Origin: Paenibacillus tuaregi
Lineage (GTDB): Bacteria > Bacillota > Bacilli > Paenibacillales > Paenibacillaceae
Assembly (NCBI RefSeq): GCF_900086655.1
Contig: NZ_LT575476.1
Coordinates: 453,308 to 517,307, forward strand
DNA: 64,000 nt
Reading direction: 5' to 3'
Numbering within the stretch: position 1 is the first letter of the stretch; the number at the start of each line of letters is the position of its first letter. A program made the translations under genes and the position numbers. Below, piece by piece: positions 57,094 to 64,000 of this stretch. The notes below the pieces were generated by a model. The model had not been told where the DNA came from. It made no database searches and saw only the letters and a list, made by a program, of their open reading frames with translations.

Positions 57094-57858
57094 TTATTTA
57101 TTGGTTTGTTCGGGCTTGTAACGGATCAGCCATTTCTCCAGCAGAACAATCAGCGTGAACATCAGGAGACTCAGCAGGACAATAATCATAATGGCCACAA
57201 AGATCCGGTCTGTCCTGAAGGATGACTTCTGCATCATCAGATACTGGCCAATGCCTGTGCCGCTCCCAATCCATTCAGCAATAATCGCTCCCATGACACT
57301 ATAAGTGGAAGCAATCTTAATCCCGGACAAGATGGAGGGAAGCGCGTAGGGCAGTTCCAGCTTGCGGAAAATCTGTCCCCGGCTTGCGCCAATCATACGC
57401 ATGTAATTCAGCATAATATGGTCGGTTCTGGACAGGCCGTCTATGGCGGCCACCGCCACCGGGAAGAAGCAGACCAGGGTGATGATAATCAGCTTCGGGG
57501 TGAGGCCGAAGCCGAACCATACAACAAGCAGCGGAGCCAGCGCGATGGTCGGAATGTTTTGGCTGAGAATAATTAGTGGGTAGAAGGCTGATTTCAATAA
57601 CGGAATAAAATGAAGGGCAAAAGCAAGAATCAGACCAACCGCCACGCCAATGACCAGCCCTAGAACCGTCAGCTGGAGTGTGGACATCGTCTTCACCCAC
57701 AGATTCTCTGGATTCACGGCTGCTTCTCTGGCGATGTCGGAAGGAGCCGGGAGCAGCCATTTGTCAATGCCAAGCGTGGAAACCGCCGCCTGCCAGACGA
57801 TGATAAACAAGATGACCGCCACAAGGGGCGGCCATACAGTTCTAAACCATGCTCTCAC
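57094..57858 (-). CDS. thiX: ABC transporter permease, ThiX-like
   Basis: A 254-residue, six-helix permease of the SsuC/TauC/ThiX type. The ATPase-contact loop contains MRMIGASRGQIFRKLELPYALP at about 165-187. It starts with GTG at 57858 overlapping the stop of the upstream gene (GTGA). It pairs with the ATPase and the binding lipoprotein, probably to import a thiamine pyrimidine precursor. Confidence 0.87.
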   Translation of the reverse strand: MRAWFRTVWPPLVAVILFIIVWQAAVSTLGIDKWLLPAPSDIAREAAVNPENLWVKTMSTLQLTVLGLVIGVAVGLILAFALHFIPLLKSAFYPLIILSQNIPTIALAPLLVVWFGFGLTPKLIIITLVCFFPVAVAAIDGLSRTDHIMLNYMRMIGASRGQIFRKLELPYALPSILSGIKIASTYSVMGAIIAEWIGSGTGIGQYLMMQKSSFRTDRIFVAIMIIVLLSLLMFTLIVLLEKWLIRYKPEQTNK

Positions 57859-58148
57859 GGACGGTATTTCTCCGTCAGCTTATCCATACTCGCTCCTTCC
57901 GGCGTGTATAGAATCTTGATCTGGGAAATAATGCTTGGGCTGCCGAACTCGATAACAGCCTCATTCATTTTCTTAACGATATCCAGCAGCTCGTCAAGCT
58001 CCCCTTCCATCGTCGTCTCCAAGGCGTTAACCTGATGCTTCACACCGGAGGCTTGAATGACTTCAATTGCCCGGTCCACATAGGGGATCACGTCTTCACC
58101 GCCTGGAGTCTTGGGAATAATCTGAACACTGAGCAGCGTATTTGCCAT
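57855..58148 (-). CDS. MTH1187-family thiamine-binding protein
   Basis: A 97-residue DUF77/MTH1187 protein: NTLLSVQIIPKTPGGEDVIP, the middle HQVNALETTMEGELDEL, then a beta-rich end with SQIKILYTPEG. Proteins of this family are small ferredoxin-like oligomers that bind thiamine or its precursors in the cytoplasm. Its place between the binding-protein and permease genes of a TPP-controlled transporter supports this. Confidence 0.88.
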   Translation of the reverse strand: MANTLLSVQIIPKTPGGEDVIPYVDRAIEVIQASGVKHQVNALETTMEGELDELLDIVKKMNEAVIEFGSPSIISQIKILYTPEGASMDKLTEKYRP

Positions 58149-58170
58149 TGTAATCTTCCTTCCTGGTTAT

Positions 58171-59211
58171 TTATTTGGCTGCGGGCAGATAATCGTTCGT
58201 ATAGGCCTTGTTTACCTCAAGCGGCTTGTCGAGCAGCTTGTGCTCATACATCCAGTCGGAATAGTTCTTCCAGACAGATTCCTTCTGCTCTCCCCAGCGC
58301 GGCGCATCATCCTTATAGCGGGGGCTGAGCCATTTCTGGCTGGCCATGACCAGCTTCTCATCCAAGTCCGGCGCGGCCTTCAGCAGAATCTTGGCAGCTT
58401 CCTCCGGGTGGTCAATCGCATATTGATATCCTTTTGAAGTGGCGCTCATGAACGCCTTAACCATTTCCGGATCACCCGAGATCACTTTCTCACTGGAGGC
58501 AATCACCGGAGTGTAGTAATCGAGCTTCTCGGAGTAGTCCTTAACATACAGCATGTCGAGCGGTTCCCCGCGAAGCTGGGCTTCAATTCCGGTCCAGGCG
58601 TAATAAATCCAGGCGAAGTCGATATCCCGCTTCACGGCGGTGAAATAGTCAGCATCCCCCATGTTGATGTTGGTTACTTTGCTGACGTCGGCACCTTGAA
58701 GCTCCATTATGGACTTCATTACGGCTTGTTCTACTGGTGAACCCCAGCCGCCGTATTTCTTGCCTTCAAAATCCTTCGGAGACTTGATCTTGCGGTCAAC
58801 GGGTGCCGCAAAGCCGGACGTATTGTGCTGAATCACAGCCGCCAGGGAGACCAGAGGCACATTTTGCGTTCGGGCCTGGGTAATGCTCTCCTGATAGCTG
58901 ACACCGAACTCCGCCGCGCCAGAAGCAACCATATTATCCGCAGAGCCGCTTCCCGGCTGAATAATGTCCACATTTAGTCCAGCATCCTTATAGTAACCGA
59001 GCTCTTTGGCAACATAGAGCCCTGTATGGTTCGTATTGGGGGTCCAGTCCAGAACCACCTTGATGTTTTTCAGCTTGGCCGGTTCGGTGGGTGTTGCGGT
59101 CTTACCGGTGCTGGTGTCCGCATTATCCGTTTGTTTCGAAGCTCCGCAGCCTGCCGCGGTCATCACGATCAGACAGATCAGCAGGAGCAGGCCCCAGGTT
59201 TTCTTGTTCAA
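58171..59211 (-). CDS. thiY: ABC substrate-binding lipoprotein, ThiY/NMT1-like
   Basis: A 346-residue lipoprotein with lipobox MTAAGCG at about residue 20, then a Thr-rich linker and the NMT1/THI5-like fold: VVLDWTPNTNHTGLYVAKELG, GLNVDIIQPGSGSADNMVA and FGVSYQESITQAR. This group binds formylaminopyrimidine or hydroxymethylpyrimidine. The TTG start at 59211 has GGAGAG upstream. First gene after the TPP riboswitch. Confidence 0.9.
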   Translation of the reverse strand: MNKKTWGLLLLICLIVMTAAGCGASKQTDNADTSTGKTATPTEPAKLKNIKVVLDWTPNTNHTGLYVAKELGYYKDAGLNVDIIQPGSGSADNMVASGAAEFGVSYQESITQARTQNVPLVSLAAVIQHNTSGFAAPVDRKIKSPKDFEGKKYGGWGSPVEQAVMKSIMELQGADVSKVTNINMGDADYFTAVKRDIDFAWIYYAWTGIEAQLRGEPLDMLYVKDYSEKLDYYTPVIASSEKVISGDPEMVKAFMSATSKGYQYAIDHPEEAAKILLKAAPDLDEKLVMASQKWLSPRYKDDAPRWGEQKESVWKNYSDWMYEHKLLDKPLEVNKAYTNDYLPAAK

Positions 59212-59321
59212 TTGAATCTCTCCTTACCTCAATTTGAATCCCGACTTATTCTCCAACAGCCTAATTAATAACATGAATCTGCATACAGAATTAGAGCGGG
59301 GAAGCCGCGTCTAATTCCACA

Positions 59322-59359
59322 TAAATAAAGACAAGGCGCCCTGGACAGGACGCCTTGTA
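59322..59359 (-). terminator. Expression-platform terminator of the TPP riboswitch
   Basis: On the minus strand ACAAGGCGTCCTG and CAGGGCGCCTTGT form a long stem followed by CTTTATTT. It lies between the aptamer and thiY, so ligand-bound RNA would stop here. Confidence 0.85.
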
Positions 59360-59389
59360 TGCGTATGAAAGAATGGGTAACCATACTTT

Positions 59390-59481
59390 TCTCGTTCCTA
59401 CGCTGGCATTATCCAGATCAGGTATACGGGTTAGTATCTTTGGGATACACTCTCAGCCGGCCGAATTCCAGCTCCCCGGGT
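59390..59481 (-). promoter_or_regulatory. TPP riboswitch aptamer (THI box)
   Basis: On the minus strand the hallmark sequences appear in order: CCGGGGAGCTGG, CTGAGAGTGTATCCC, then ACCCGTATACCTGATCTGG and ATAATGCCAGCGTAGGAACG. These are the conserved pyrimidine- and pyrophosphate-binding parts of the thiamine pyrophosphate aptamer. It controls the downstream transporter operon. Confidence 0.95.
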
Positions 59482-59514
59482 CTATGAAGTTAAGCGGGTG
59501 GTACTGCTAGGAGT

Positions 59515-59544
59515 ATTATAGTCCCACCCCCGCGATCTTGTAAA
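59515..59544 (-). promoter_or_regulatory. Promoter of the TPP-controlled operon
   Basis: On the minus strand TTTACA (59539-59544) and TATAAT (59515-59520) are 18 bases apart, about 30 bases before the aptamer. Confidence 0.8.
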
Positions 59545-59662
59545 GGAAGGAAGACGGTTCAGCGGGCTGGGAACAGGGTACACTAACGTTGTGTGGTGTA
59601 TGGATGAAGCTTCCATAGTTATGCCATGTCTTTAATTTACTAAAGAAAGGGAGCAGACAATC

Positions 59663-60085
59663 GTGGATCGTCAGCAGTTGGAATCGAAGATCGAACAGGC
59701 ATTACAGGCTAACAAATTTGGTTCACTGGCAACCGTTGAGAACGGTGGCCCCAAGGTTCGTTATATGGCCATCTACCATGAGGGACTCAGCATATATTTG
59801 GCTACTGACCGAAAGACACACAAGGTGGAGGAGCTTAAGAATAACCCGAAGGCGGCCCTCCTGTTAGGCTATGAGCAGGGAGGAACGGGGGACGTGGTGG
59901 AGATTGAAGGGGAGGCATCGGTAAGTGATGCTCAGGACTTAAAGTCAAAGGTATGGAGGGACGACTTCAAGCCTTATCTTAGCGGACCTGATGATCCTGA
60001 TTATGTGGTGATTAAGCTTACTCCATCCAGGATTGAATTTGCAGCCAAGGGTTCGGACAGACAGGTATGGACAGCGGACAAGTAA
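59663..60085 (+). CDS. Pyridoxamine 5'-phosphate oxidase-fold FMN protein
   Basis: A 140-residue split-barrel protein. LQANKFGSLATVENGGPKVRYM at about 14-35 and the LATDRKTHKVEELKNNPKAALL segment at about 48-69 are the usual flavin-site parts of general-stress-26-like proteins in this fold. It is too short to be the true PNPOx enzyme. Redox role unknown. GTG at 59663 has AAAGGGAG before it. A terminator follows. Confidence 0.8.
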   Translation: MDRQQLESKIEQALQANKFGSLATVENGGPKVRYMAIYHEGLSIYLATDRKTHKVEELKNNPKAALLLGYEQGGTGDVVEIEGEASVSDAQDLKSKVWRDDFKPYLSGPDDPDYVVIKLTPSRIEFAAKGSDRQVWTADK

Positions 60086-60102
60086 TACACATAAGATCCA
60101 TC

Positions 60103-60129
60103 AAGCCCGGGACAATCTCCGGGCTTTTC
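60103..60129 (+). terminator. Terminator after the PNPOx-fold gene
   Basis: AAGCCCGG and CCGGGCTT pair around an eight-base loop and are followed by TTC with a T-rich tail. Confidence 0.8.
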
Positions 60130-60282
60130 TTATGTTCTAGCACTGATGCACTAGCCTTGAAAAAGGAGGACTCCGTTCTTAGATTACCTACGAAAAATAG
60201 TTGTCAAGACCTAGGTATTATGTCCTGTGCGTGATATAATGAACTCGACATAATTCGGCAAAAAGTGCCAAGGGGGATTCTT

Positions 60283-61323
60283 ATGATCTGTAGCAGCTGC
60301 AGCGTTCAGGGGCCAATTGAGGATAAGGGAGTCATTTCACTGCGCCCGGCATCAGCCGAGCTCGTTTCGTTGTTAAGACAAGACGGGTTCACCCCGATCT
60401 GTGATCCGGATGCCTGCCGGGTGTCATACTGCTCAAGAGCCGAACTGCTTCAGCTGCTTCAGTCTGTACGCCGGTCTGCGCTGGCGGACAAGACAGAAGT
60501 TTACGTGAACATTGAAGGTTCTAGTAAGCAGAGTGACCGTTGGGTATGGGCATCCTTGCCTCAAATGGAGGCTCGCTTCAAACATAATGATGTCGTTGAT
60601 ATTATTGTCGGTAAGCGATTCACCAGTCATATGCAGCCCATCGTAAGTGCTGCGGAAGAGGTGATTGGCTTTGAATTTCTCCTACGTCCTTCGCAAATCC
60701 AGTATCCATTCAATCCGTTCGAGCTGTTCGAGATTGCGCGGGAGGCTGGTCTTCATTCCTTTCTTGACCGGGCCGCCCGTATCTCAGCCATTGAGCTGAG
60801 CGCGCAGTATCTTCCCCACGGCTTAAAAAGATTCATCAATTTTCTTCCGTCCTCCATCTATAATCCAAAATACTGTCTTACCCATACCTTTGCAGCAATC
60901 GAGAGGCTCTTGCTGAATCCAGCTGACTTTGTGTTTGAAGTAGTGGAGACAGAGCAGATTCATAATATGACGAACCTGCTGGACATTTTCACCGAATATA
61001 GGAGAAACGGGATTTCGGTAGCTCTGGACGATGTAGGGTCCGGTTATTCCACACTGGAAGAAATGACCCGCCTTAAACCGGATTACGTTAAGATTGACCG
61101 GGGGCTGGTCAATGGCTGCAGCCAAGATCGCCGCAAACAGCAGGAGATCCTGAACATCATTGAGAGGGCCCGGGATTTTGGCGGTCAGGTGCTTGCTGAA
61201 GGAATTGAAGAACGTGAAGATTTTGAGTTCTGCTGTACTTATGGCGCCTCGCTCGCCCAGGGATATCTGTTCGGCAGACCGATGCCGCAGCCCCCGCAGA
61301 AGCTGATGCCCAGCTCTGCCTAA
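60283..61323 (+). CDS. EAL-domain protein with Cys-rich N-terminal region
   Basis: A 346-residue protein with a probable c-di-GMP phosphodiesterase domain (about 110-340). Catalytic features are largely kept: FEFLLRP (the E-x-L site), INFLPSSIYNP with the metal-binding Asn, VFEVVETEQI with Glu, VALDDVGSGYSTLEEM with the Asp pair, VKIDRGLV with Lys, and VLAEGIEEREDF with Glu. The first 50 residues carry Cys3, Cys6, Cys40, Cys45 and Cys50, which could hold zinc or an iron-sulfur centre. AAGGGGG precedes the ATG at 60283. Single gene, no GGDEF domain, no membrane helix. Confidence 0.85.
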   Translation: MICSSCSVQGPIEDKGVISLRPASAELVSLLRQDGFTPICDPDACRVSYCSRAELLQLLQSVRRSALADKTEVYVNIEGSSKQSDRWVWASLPQMEARFKHNDVVDIIVGKRFTSHMQPIVSAAEEVIGFEFLLRPSQIQYPFNPFELFEIAREAGLHSFLDRAARISAIELSAQYLPHGLKRFINFLPSSIYNPKYCLTHTFAAIERLLLNPADFVFEVVETEQIHNMTNLLDIFTEYRRNGISVALDDVGSGYSTLEEMTRLKPDYVKIDRGLVNGCSQDRRKQQEILNIIERARDFGGQVLAEGIEEREDFEFCCTYGASLAQGYLFGRPMPQPPQKLMPSSA

Positions 61324-61370
61324 TCAACGGAGATTCCAGCCGTATGGATAGGATAATCGCACTTCGCTGA

Positions 61371-61394
61371 AGGGCTCTGAAGAGGAGCCTTTTT
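61371..61394 (+). terminator. Terminator after the EAL gene
   Basis: AGGGCTC and GGAGCCT pair around a short loop, followed by TTTT. Confidence 0.7.
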
Positions 61395-61603
61395 ATTTCC
61401 AGTTTTACCATAAGGTGCGGGTGATTATTTGCTTTTTGCTGGAAAAAGGATTATAATTAGGTTAAGTTAAGTCTTGAAGCGATATTCTCATATTGAAAAG
61501 AGTGTCACTTGCTACGGTTGGAACTTTTTTCAATGTGTGAATTTTTTTTTACGGAAAAAAGGAGCATATTAATTTTTTTCTACTTTTAGGGAGGCTACCC
61601 CAA

Positions 61604-61804
61604 ATGGAAACAGGTACAGTTAAATGGTTTAATGCTGAGAAAGGCTTTGGCTTCATCGAAGTTGAAGGCGGCAACGATGTATTCGTGCATTTCAGCGCTA
61701 TTACTGGCGAAGGCTTCAAGACGCTTGACGAAGGACAGCGCGTACAATTCAACGTTGTACAAGGCAACCGTGGACCGCAAGCTGAAAACGTTGTAAAACT
61801 GTAA
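61604..61804 (+). CDS. Cold-shock protein, CspA/CspB family
   Basis: A 66-residue single OB-fold RNA chaperone. The two RNA-binding motifs are present: KGFGFIEV (RNP1) and VFVHFSAI (RNP2). It opens [17 protein letters not shown] long AT-rich leader (about 61455-61603) precedes GGGAGG, as in cold-inducible csp genes. It is followed by the YdjO-like gene on the same strand, with a terminator between them. Confidence 0.95.
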   Translation: METGTVKWFNAEKGFGFIEVEGGNDVFVHFSAITGEGFKTLDEGQRVQFNVVQGNRGPQAENVVKL

Positions 61805-61814
61805 CGCAAACCAT

Positions 61815-61849
61815 ACTGCCCTTAACGTGTGCGTTGAGGGCAGTTTTTT
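61815..61849 (+). terminator. Terminator after csp
   Basis: ACTGCCCTTAACG and CGTTGAGGGCAGT pair around TGTG, followed by six T and a longer T-rich stretch. Confidence 0.9.
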
Positions 61850-61892
61850 CTTTTTTTCTTGAGAGGTAGGAAGGAATAAAAGGAGGATAATC

Positions 61893-62126
61893 ATGAATTA
61901 TCGGAAGAAAACGTTAGAAGAAATTCCTGAGGAGATCACGCCGATTTGGTCCTGTACCAATGATAGTTGCAACGGATGGATGAGGGATAATTTTGCGTTT
62001 GACTATACTCCTGCTTGCCCTCTATGTTCGTCTGAGATGGAGAAGAGCACTAAGATGCTTCCCCAACTCGTAAACAACAATGCTGATATGAAATCCCTCA
62101 AGAAGGGTGTTCAGATCGATCAATAG
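61893..62126 (+). CDS. YdjO-like cold-inducible protein
   Basis: A 77-residue protein resembling B. subtilis YdjO. A zinc-ribbon-like pattern is formed by WSCTNDSCNGWMR and the later CPLCSSEME, giving four cysteines. It follows the cold-shock gene by 88 bases. AAAGGAGG precedes the ATG. Its molecular role is unknown; cold induction is known for the B. subtilis relative. Confidence 0.8.
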   Translation: MNYRKKTLEEIPEEITPIWSCTNDSCNGWMRDNFAFDYTPACPLCSSEMEKSTKMLPQLVNNNADMKSLKKGVQIDQ

Positions 62127-62146
62127 GTTATCGTGTGAACACAGCA

Positions 62147-62176
62147 AGGGGCCGTCAAGAGACGGCCCCTGTTTTT
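62147..62176 (+). terminator. Terminator after the YdjO-like gene
   Basis: AGGGGCCGTC and GACGGCCCCT pair around AAGA, followed by five T. Confidence 0.9.
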
Positions 62177-62331
62177 GTGGAGTCCGGTTTGTGTTCAAAC
62201 GCTTCGAGAGCGAACGTTGCTCCATCGCAGACATGAACGAGACCTGTCAAGCAGTTGGTTTTGGATTTCTTGAAAACATTCCGCAGAGCCACCTCGTCCG
62301 CGTATTTTAATGTTGTCTCTGTAACTACAGG

Positions 62332-62721
62332 TTAACTGCGCTGGAACAGCTCAATCCATTCTCGTTCAGGTCCATAAATAAAGAAGTAACGGTGTCCGTT
62401 GGGTAGAGTTGTTATTTCTGTATCAATAAATTCAACACCGTCGATCGCCTGAATTCTCCGAAACTCCTCTTCAATATCAGACACAGTGATTGCAAAATGG
62501 TGCACGGTTGCCTCCGAAGGCAACTTGTCGCTATAGCCCTGGATAAGCTCAATTTCGGTCTCCTCACTTCCTCCATAGCCGAGGAAAGCAAGTTTAAATA
62601 CCCCGTTCGTATGGAGTAAAGTGCCCTTTAGCTCCAGCCCCAGCACACTCGTATAGAAACGGGTGGAAGTCTCAATATCCCGCACCACGATTCCAACGTG
62701 ATCAATTCTCCGTTGTCTCAT
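62332..62721 (-). CDS. VOC-superfamily protein (glyoxalase/epimerase-like)
   Basis: A 129-residue vicinal-oxygen-chelate protein. RRIDHVGIVVRDIETSTRFY then TSVLGLEL at the start, TEIELIQGYSDKLPSE, VHHFAITVSDIEEEFRR in the middle and YFFIYGPEREWIELFQ at the end give metal-ligand positions resembling methylmalonyl-CoA epimerase and glyoxalase I. Substrate not readable. Single gene with AGGAGGA upstream. Confidence 0.82.
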   Translation of the reverse strand: MRQRRIDHVGIVVRDIETSTRFYTSVLGLELKGTLLHTNGVFKLAFLGYGGSEETEIELIQGYSDKLPSEATVHHFAITVSDIEEEFRRIQAIDGVEFIDTEITTLPNGHRYFFIYGPEREWIELFQRS

Positions 62722-62852
62722 ATGTATCCTCCTCCTTGAGCCTATAAATTAATAACGATTATGAGAGCGTGAAAGCTTACCTGTCAAGTAGGGATAATCA
62801 GATAAGTTTTCCGGTAACCTCTATATACTAGGAGGCGGCTTCTTTTGCCCTG

Positions 62853-63035
62853 ATTTGTTTGTTGTTGGGTGGGGGATTTCGCTAGAGCCGCGGAGAGGCG
62901 AACGACCCGCGGCCAAGCGCTAGCGTTCGCCTTTGGTTTTGGGTTTCATCCGCTGGAACTAATTCGAGAAATCGGAAACCAACAGCGATGGAAGTGGGCG
63001 TTCGTCCTCGGAGCCTTTTCGAACACAAACAAAAC
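62853..63035. repeat. Foldback element with GCGTTCGCCTTTG core (copy 3)
   Basis: The left arm TTTGTTTGTTGTT and GCCGCGGAGAGGCGAACGACCC is echoed in reverse complement on the right by TTTGTTTGTGTTC and GCTCCGAGGACGAACGCCC. The centre carries GCGTTCGCCTTTGG and, after about 50 bases, CAACAGCGAT, as in copies near 10.15 and 39.66 kb. No gene is seen in 62722-63095. Confidence 0.65.
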
Positions 63036-63049
63036 TCATAAACACAGAG

Positions 63050-63085
63050 CAAGGGGCTATCCATTTAAGGATAACCCCTTGTTTG
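63050..63085. terminator. Hairpin after ccdC, probable terminator
   Basis: CAAGGGGCTATCC and GGATAACCCCTTG pair with one mismatch around six bases. The T-rich tail is better on the plus side than on the ccdC side. Confidence 0.55.
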
Positions 63086-63095
63086 TATCTATCCG

Positions 63096-63587
63096 TTACT
63101 CCACAGGGATTCGATCCTTGAGGAGGGTCTGATAATGTTTCCACATGAACAAGCGCCAGCGCGTAATCATTCCATAAGCAAGAAGGAAGAAAAGCGCGCC
63201 TGTCTGCGGCACCGAGACGTATTGTTCAATAAATTCGTGAAGAAGCATACGGACCGCCAGCAGGCCGAGCAGGACAACGATGAAGCTCCGCGAACGCTGG
63301 GCGTACACTTGATCCTCAATAACCTCAAATTTGGTGCTGCGGATGAGTGGGTAAGAGAACAGCAGCCAGCCGACAGCAAATGCCGCAATCCCCCACAGCC
63401 AAGGAATCCGGACGGCCGGTACAATGAACATGAAGAAACCGGTGGTCATGCCAACCGGAGGCATGATGATCTTCTTAACTGTAACCGGCCGCTTACTGGC
63501 CTTAAGCCGGATGAATATAGTTAACAGGGCCATGATTAAAGTGCCCACTGTAGCAGCAATTTGTAAGTATGAAGGACTGAGTTGCAT
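63096..63587 (-). CDS. ccdC: CcdC-family membrane protein
   Basis: A 163-residue protein with five membrane helices (DUF1453). Family traits are VTVKKIIMPPVGMTTGFFMF near 35-54, YPLIRSTKFEVIEDQVYAQRSRSF near 83-106, and the MITRWRLFMWK ending. B. subtilis CcdC lies in the cytochrome c maturation locus, but its role is not established. Good ribosome binding site (AAAGGGG). Its promoter is visible upstream. Confidence 0.85.
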   Translation of the reverse strand: MQLSPSYLQIAATVGTLIMALLTIFIRLKASKRPVTVKKIIMPPVGMTTGFFMFIVPAVRIPWLWGIAAFAVGWLLFSYPLIRSTKFEVIEDQVYAQRSRSFIVVLLGLLAVRMLLHEFIEQYVSVPQTGALFFLLAYGMITRWRLFMWKHYQTLLKDRIPVE

Positions 63588-64000
63588 AAATTCAGGCCCC
63601 TTTCTCTTTTGGCAAGCTCATGTCTTTATATTATATCACAATCCTATGCTGGGATTGAACTATAAGGAGCCCGGATCATTTCTGATTACTGAGGTTGAGC
63701 GGCTTCCGACAGGCCAATCCGCTCATCTGTAGAGGCTTGACTGGCAGGAACTTATGAGGAAAGGGCAATTTTCGGGTATATACATTAAGCGGGCAGAAAC
63801 AAAGACCAGTCCGCCCTAAAGATCAGCTGCACAGCGGAAGGCGGGCAGCATTTGCGTTTTACTGTAAAAAATAACCTTCTTATATTACAATCACAGAAGG
63901 ACCTCATGACCAACGCAGGGAAAGCCCGGGGCGGACCAACTGGGACAGGAGACGTTATAAGAGTATTAATACCCTTGTAGAGTAGTCGAATTTATGTACA
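63588..64000. other. Gene-free right end of the window
   Basis: Apart from the ccdC promoter there is one plus-strand promoter-like pair, TTTACT (63858-63863) and TATATT (63881-63886) with a 17-base spacer. It probably serves a gene beyond the window. No frame of convincing length is seen. Confidence 0.5.
63630..63659 (-). promoter_or_regulatory. Promoter of ccdC
   Basis: On the minus strand TTCAAT (63654-63659) and TATAAT (63630-63635) are 18 bases apart. Confidence 0.65.

Overview
The window looks like the chromosome of a Paenibacillus-type member of the Bacillales. The evidence is moderate G+C, strong AGGAGG-type ribosome binding sites, frequent TTG and GTG starts, clear sigma-A promoters, U-tailed hairpin terminators, and many products resembling Bacillus subtilis proteins (TcyP, MdxEFG, IseA, YcnI/YcnJ, CsoR/CopZ, FrlB/FrlD, YdjO, CcdC). 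I saw no rRNA, tRNA, CRISPR array, transposase or phage genes. Product names come from reading motifs and remembered family similarity, not from a database search.

Layout. 1-2.2 kb: the end of an ABC exporter, a 48-residue membrane peptide and a BcrA/B-type ABC transporter, probably antibiotic or bacteriocin export or self-protection. 2.2-5.9 kb: a cystine symporter behind a structured-looking leader, and a secreted alkaline phosphatase with Pho-box-like upstream repeats. 5.9-10.3 kb: a WYL regulator, a winged-helix protein and an epoxide hydrolase on the minus strand, then a gene-poor stretch with tandem and foldback repeats. 10.3-25.5 kb: a complete intracellular maltodextrin pathway: MdxEFG import, pullulanase debranching, neopullulanase hydrolysis, GH65 phosphorolysis and beta-phosphoglucomutase. 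A LacI-type regulator belongs to it, with matching operators at three promoters. 25.5-31 kb: a chemoreceptor, an NfeD/SPFH pair convergent with PspA/PspC, and a flavin reductase. 31-36 kb: copper uptake (YcnI, YcnJ) and copper sensing and chaperoning (CsoR, CopZ) flanking meso-diaminopimelate dehydrogenase. 36-39.4 kb: a TetR gene with membrane proteins and four related operator-like palindromes. 39.7-45.3 kb: a MocR regulator beside a LysE exporter, then an ABC-2-type membrane protein, TetR and nitroreductase. 45.3-51.5 kb: a GntR-controlled fructosamine-type operon (FrlB-like, FrlD-like) with an NhaC-type carrier and a divergent amidohydrolase. 51.6-55.1 kb: a DUF2062 protein, a lipoprotein-ATPase pair and an alpha/beta hydrolase. 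55.4-59.5 kb: a TPP-riboswitch-controlled thiamine-precursor ABC transporter translationally coupled to a TatD hydrolase. 59.6-64 kb: an FMN-binding protein, an EAL protein with a Cys-rich head, cold-shock genes, a VOC protein and CcdC.

The least explained parts are the foldback repeat families between genes, a roughly 160-nt attenuator-like leader before the neopullulanase gene, the Frl-like operon with its altered amidohydrolase, and the four-operator TetR locus. None is proven novel. Each is given with the check that would decide it.
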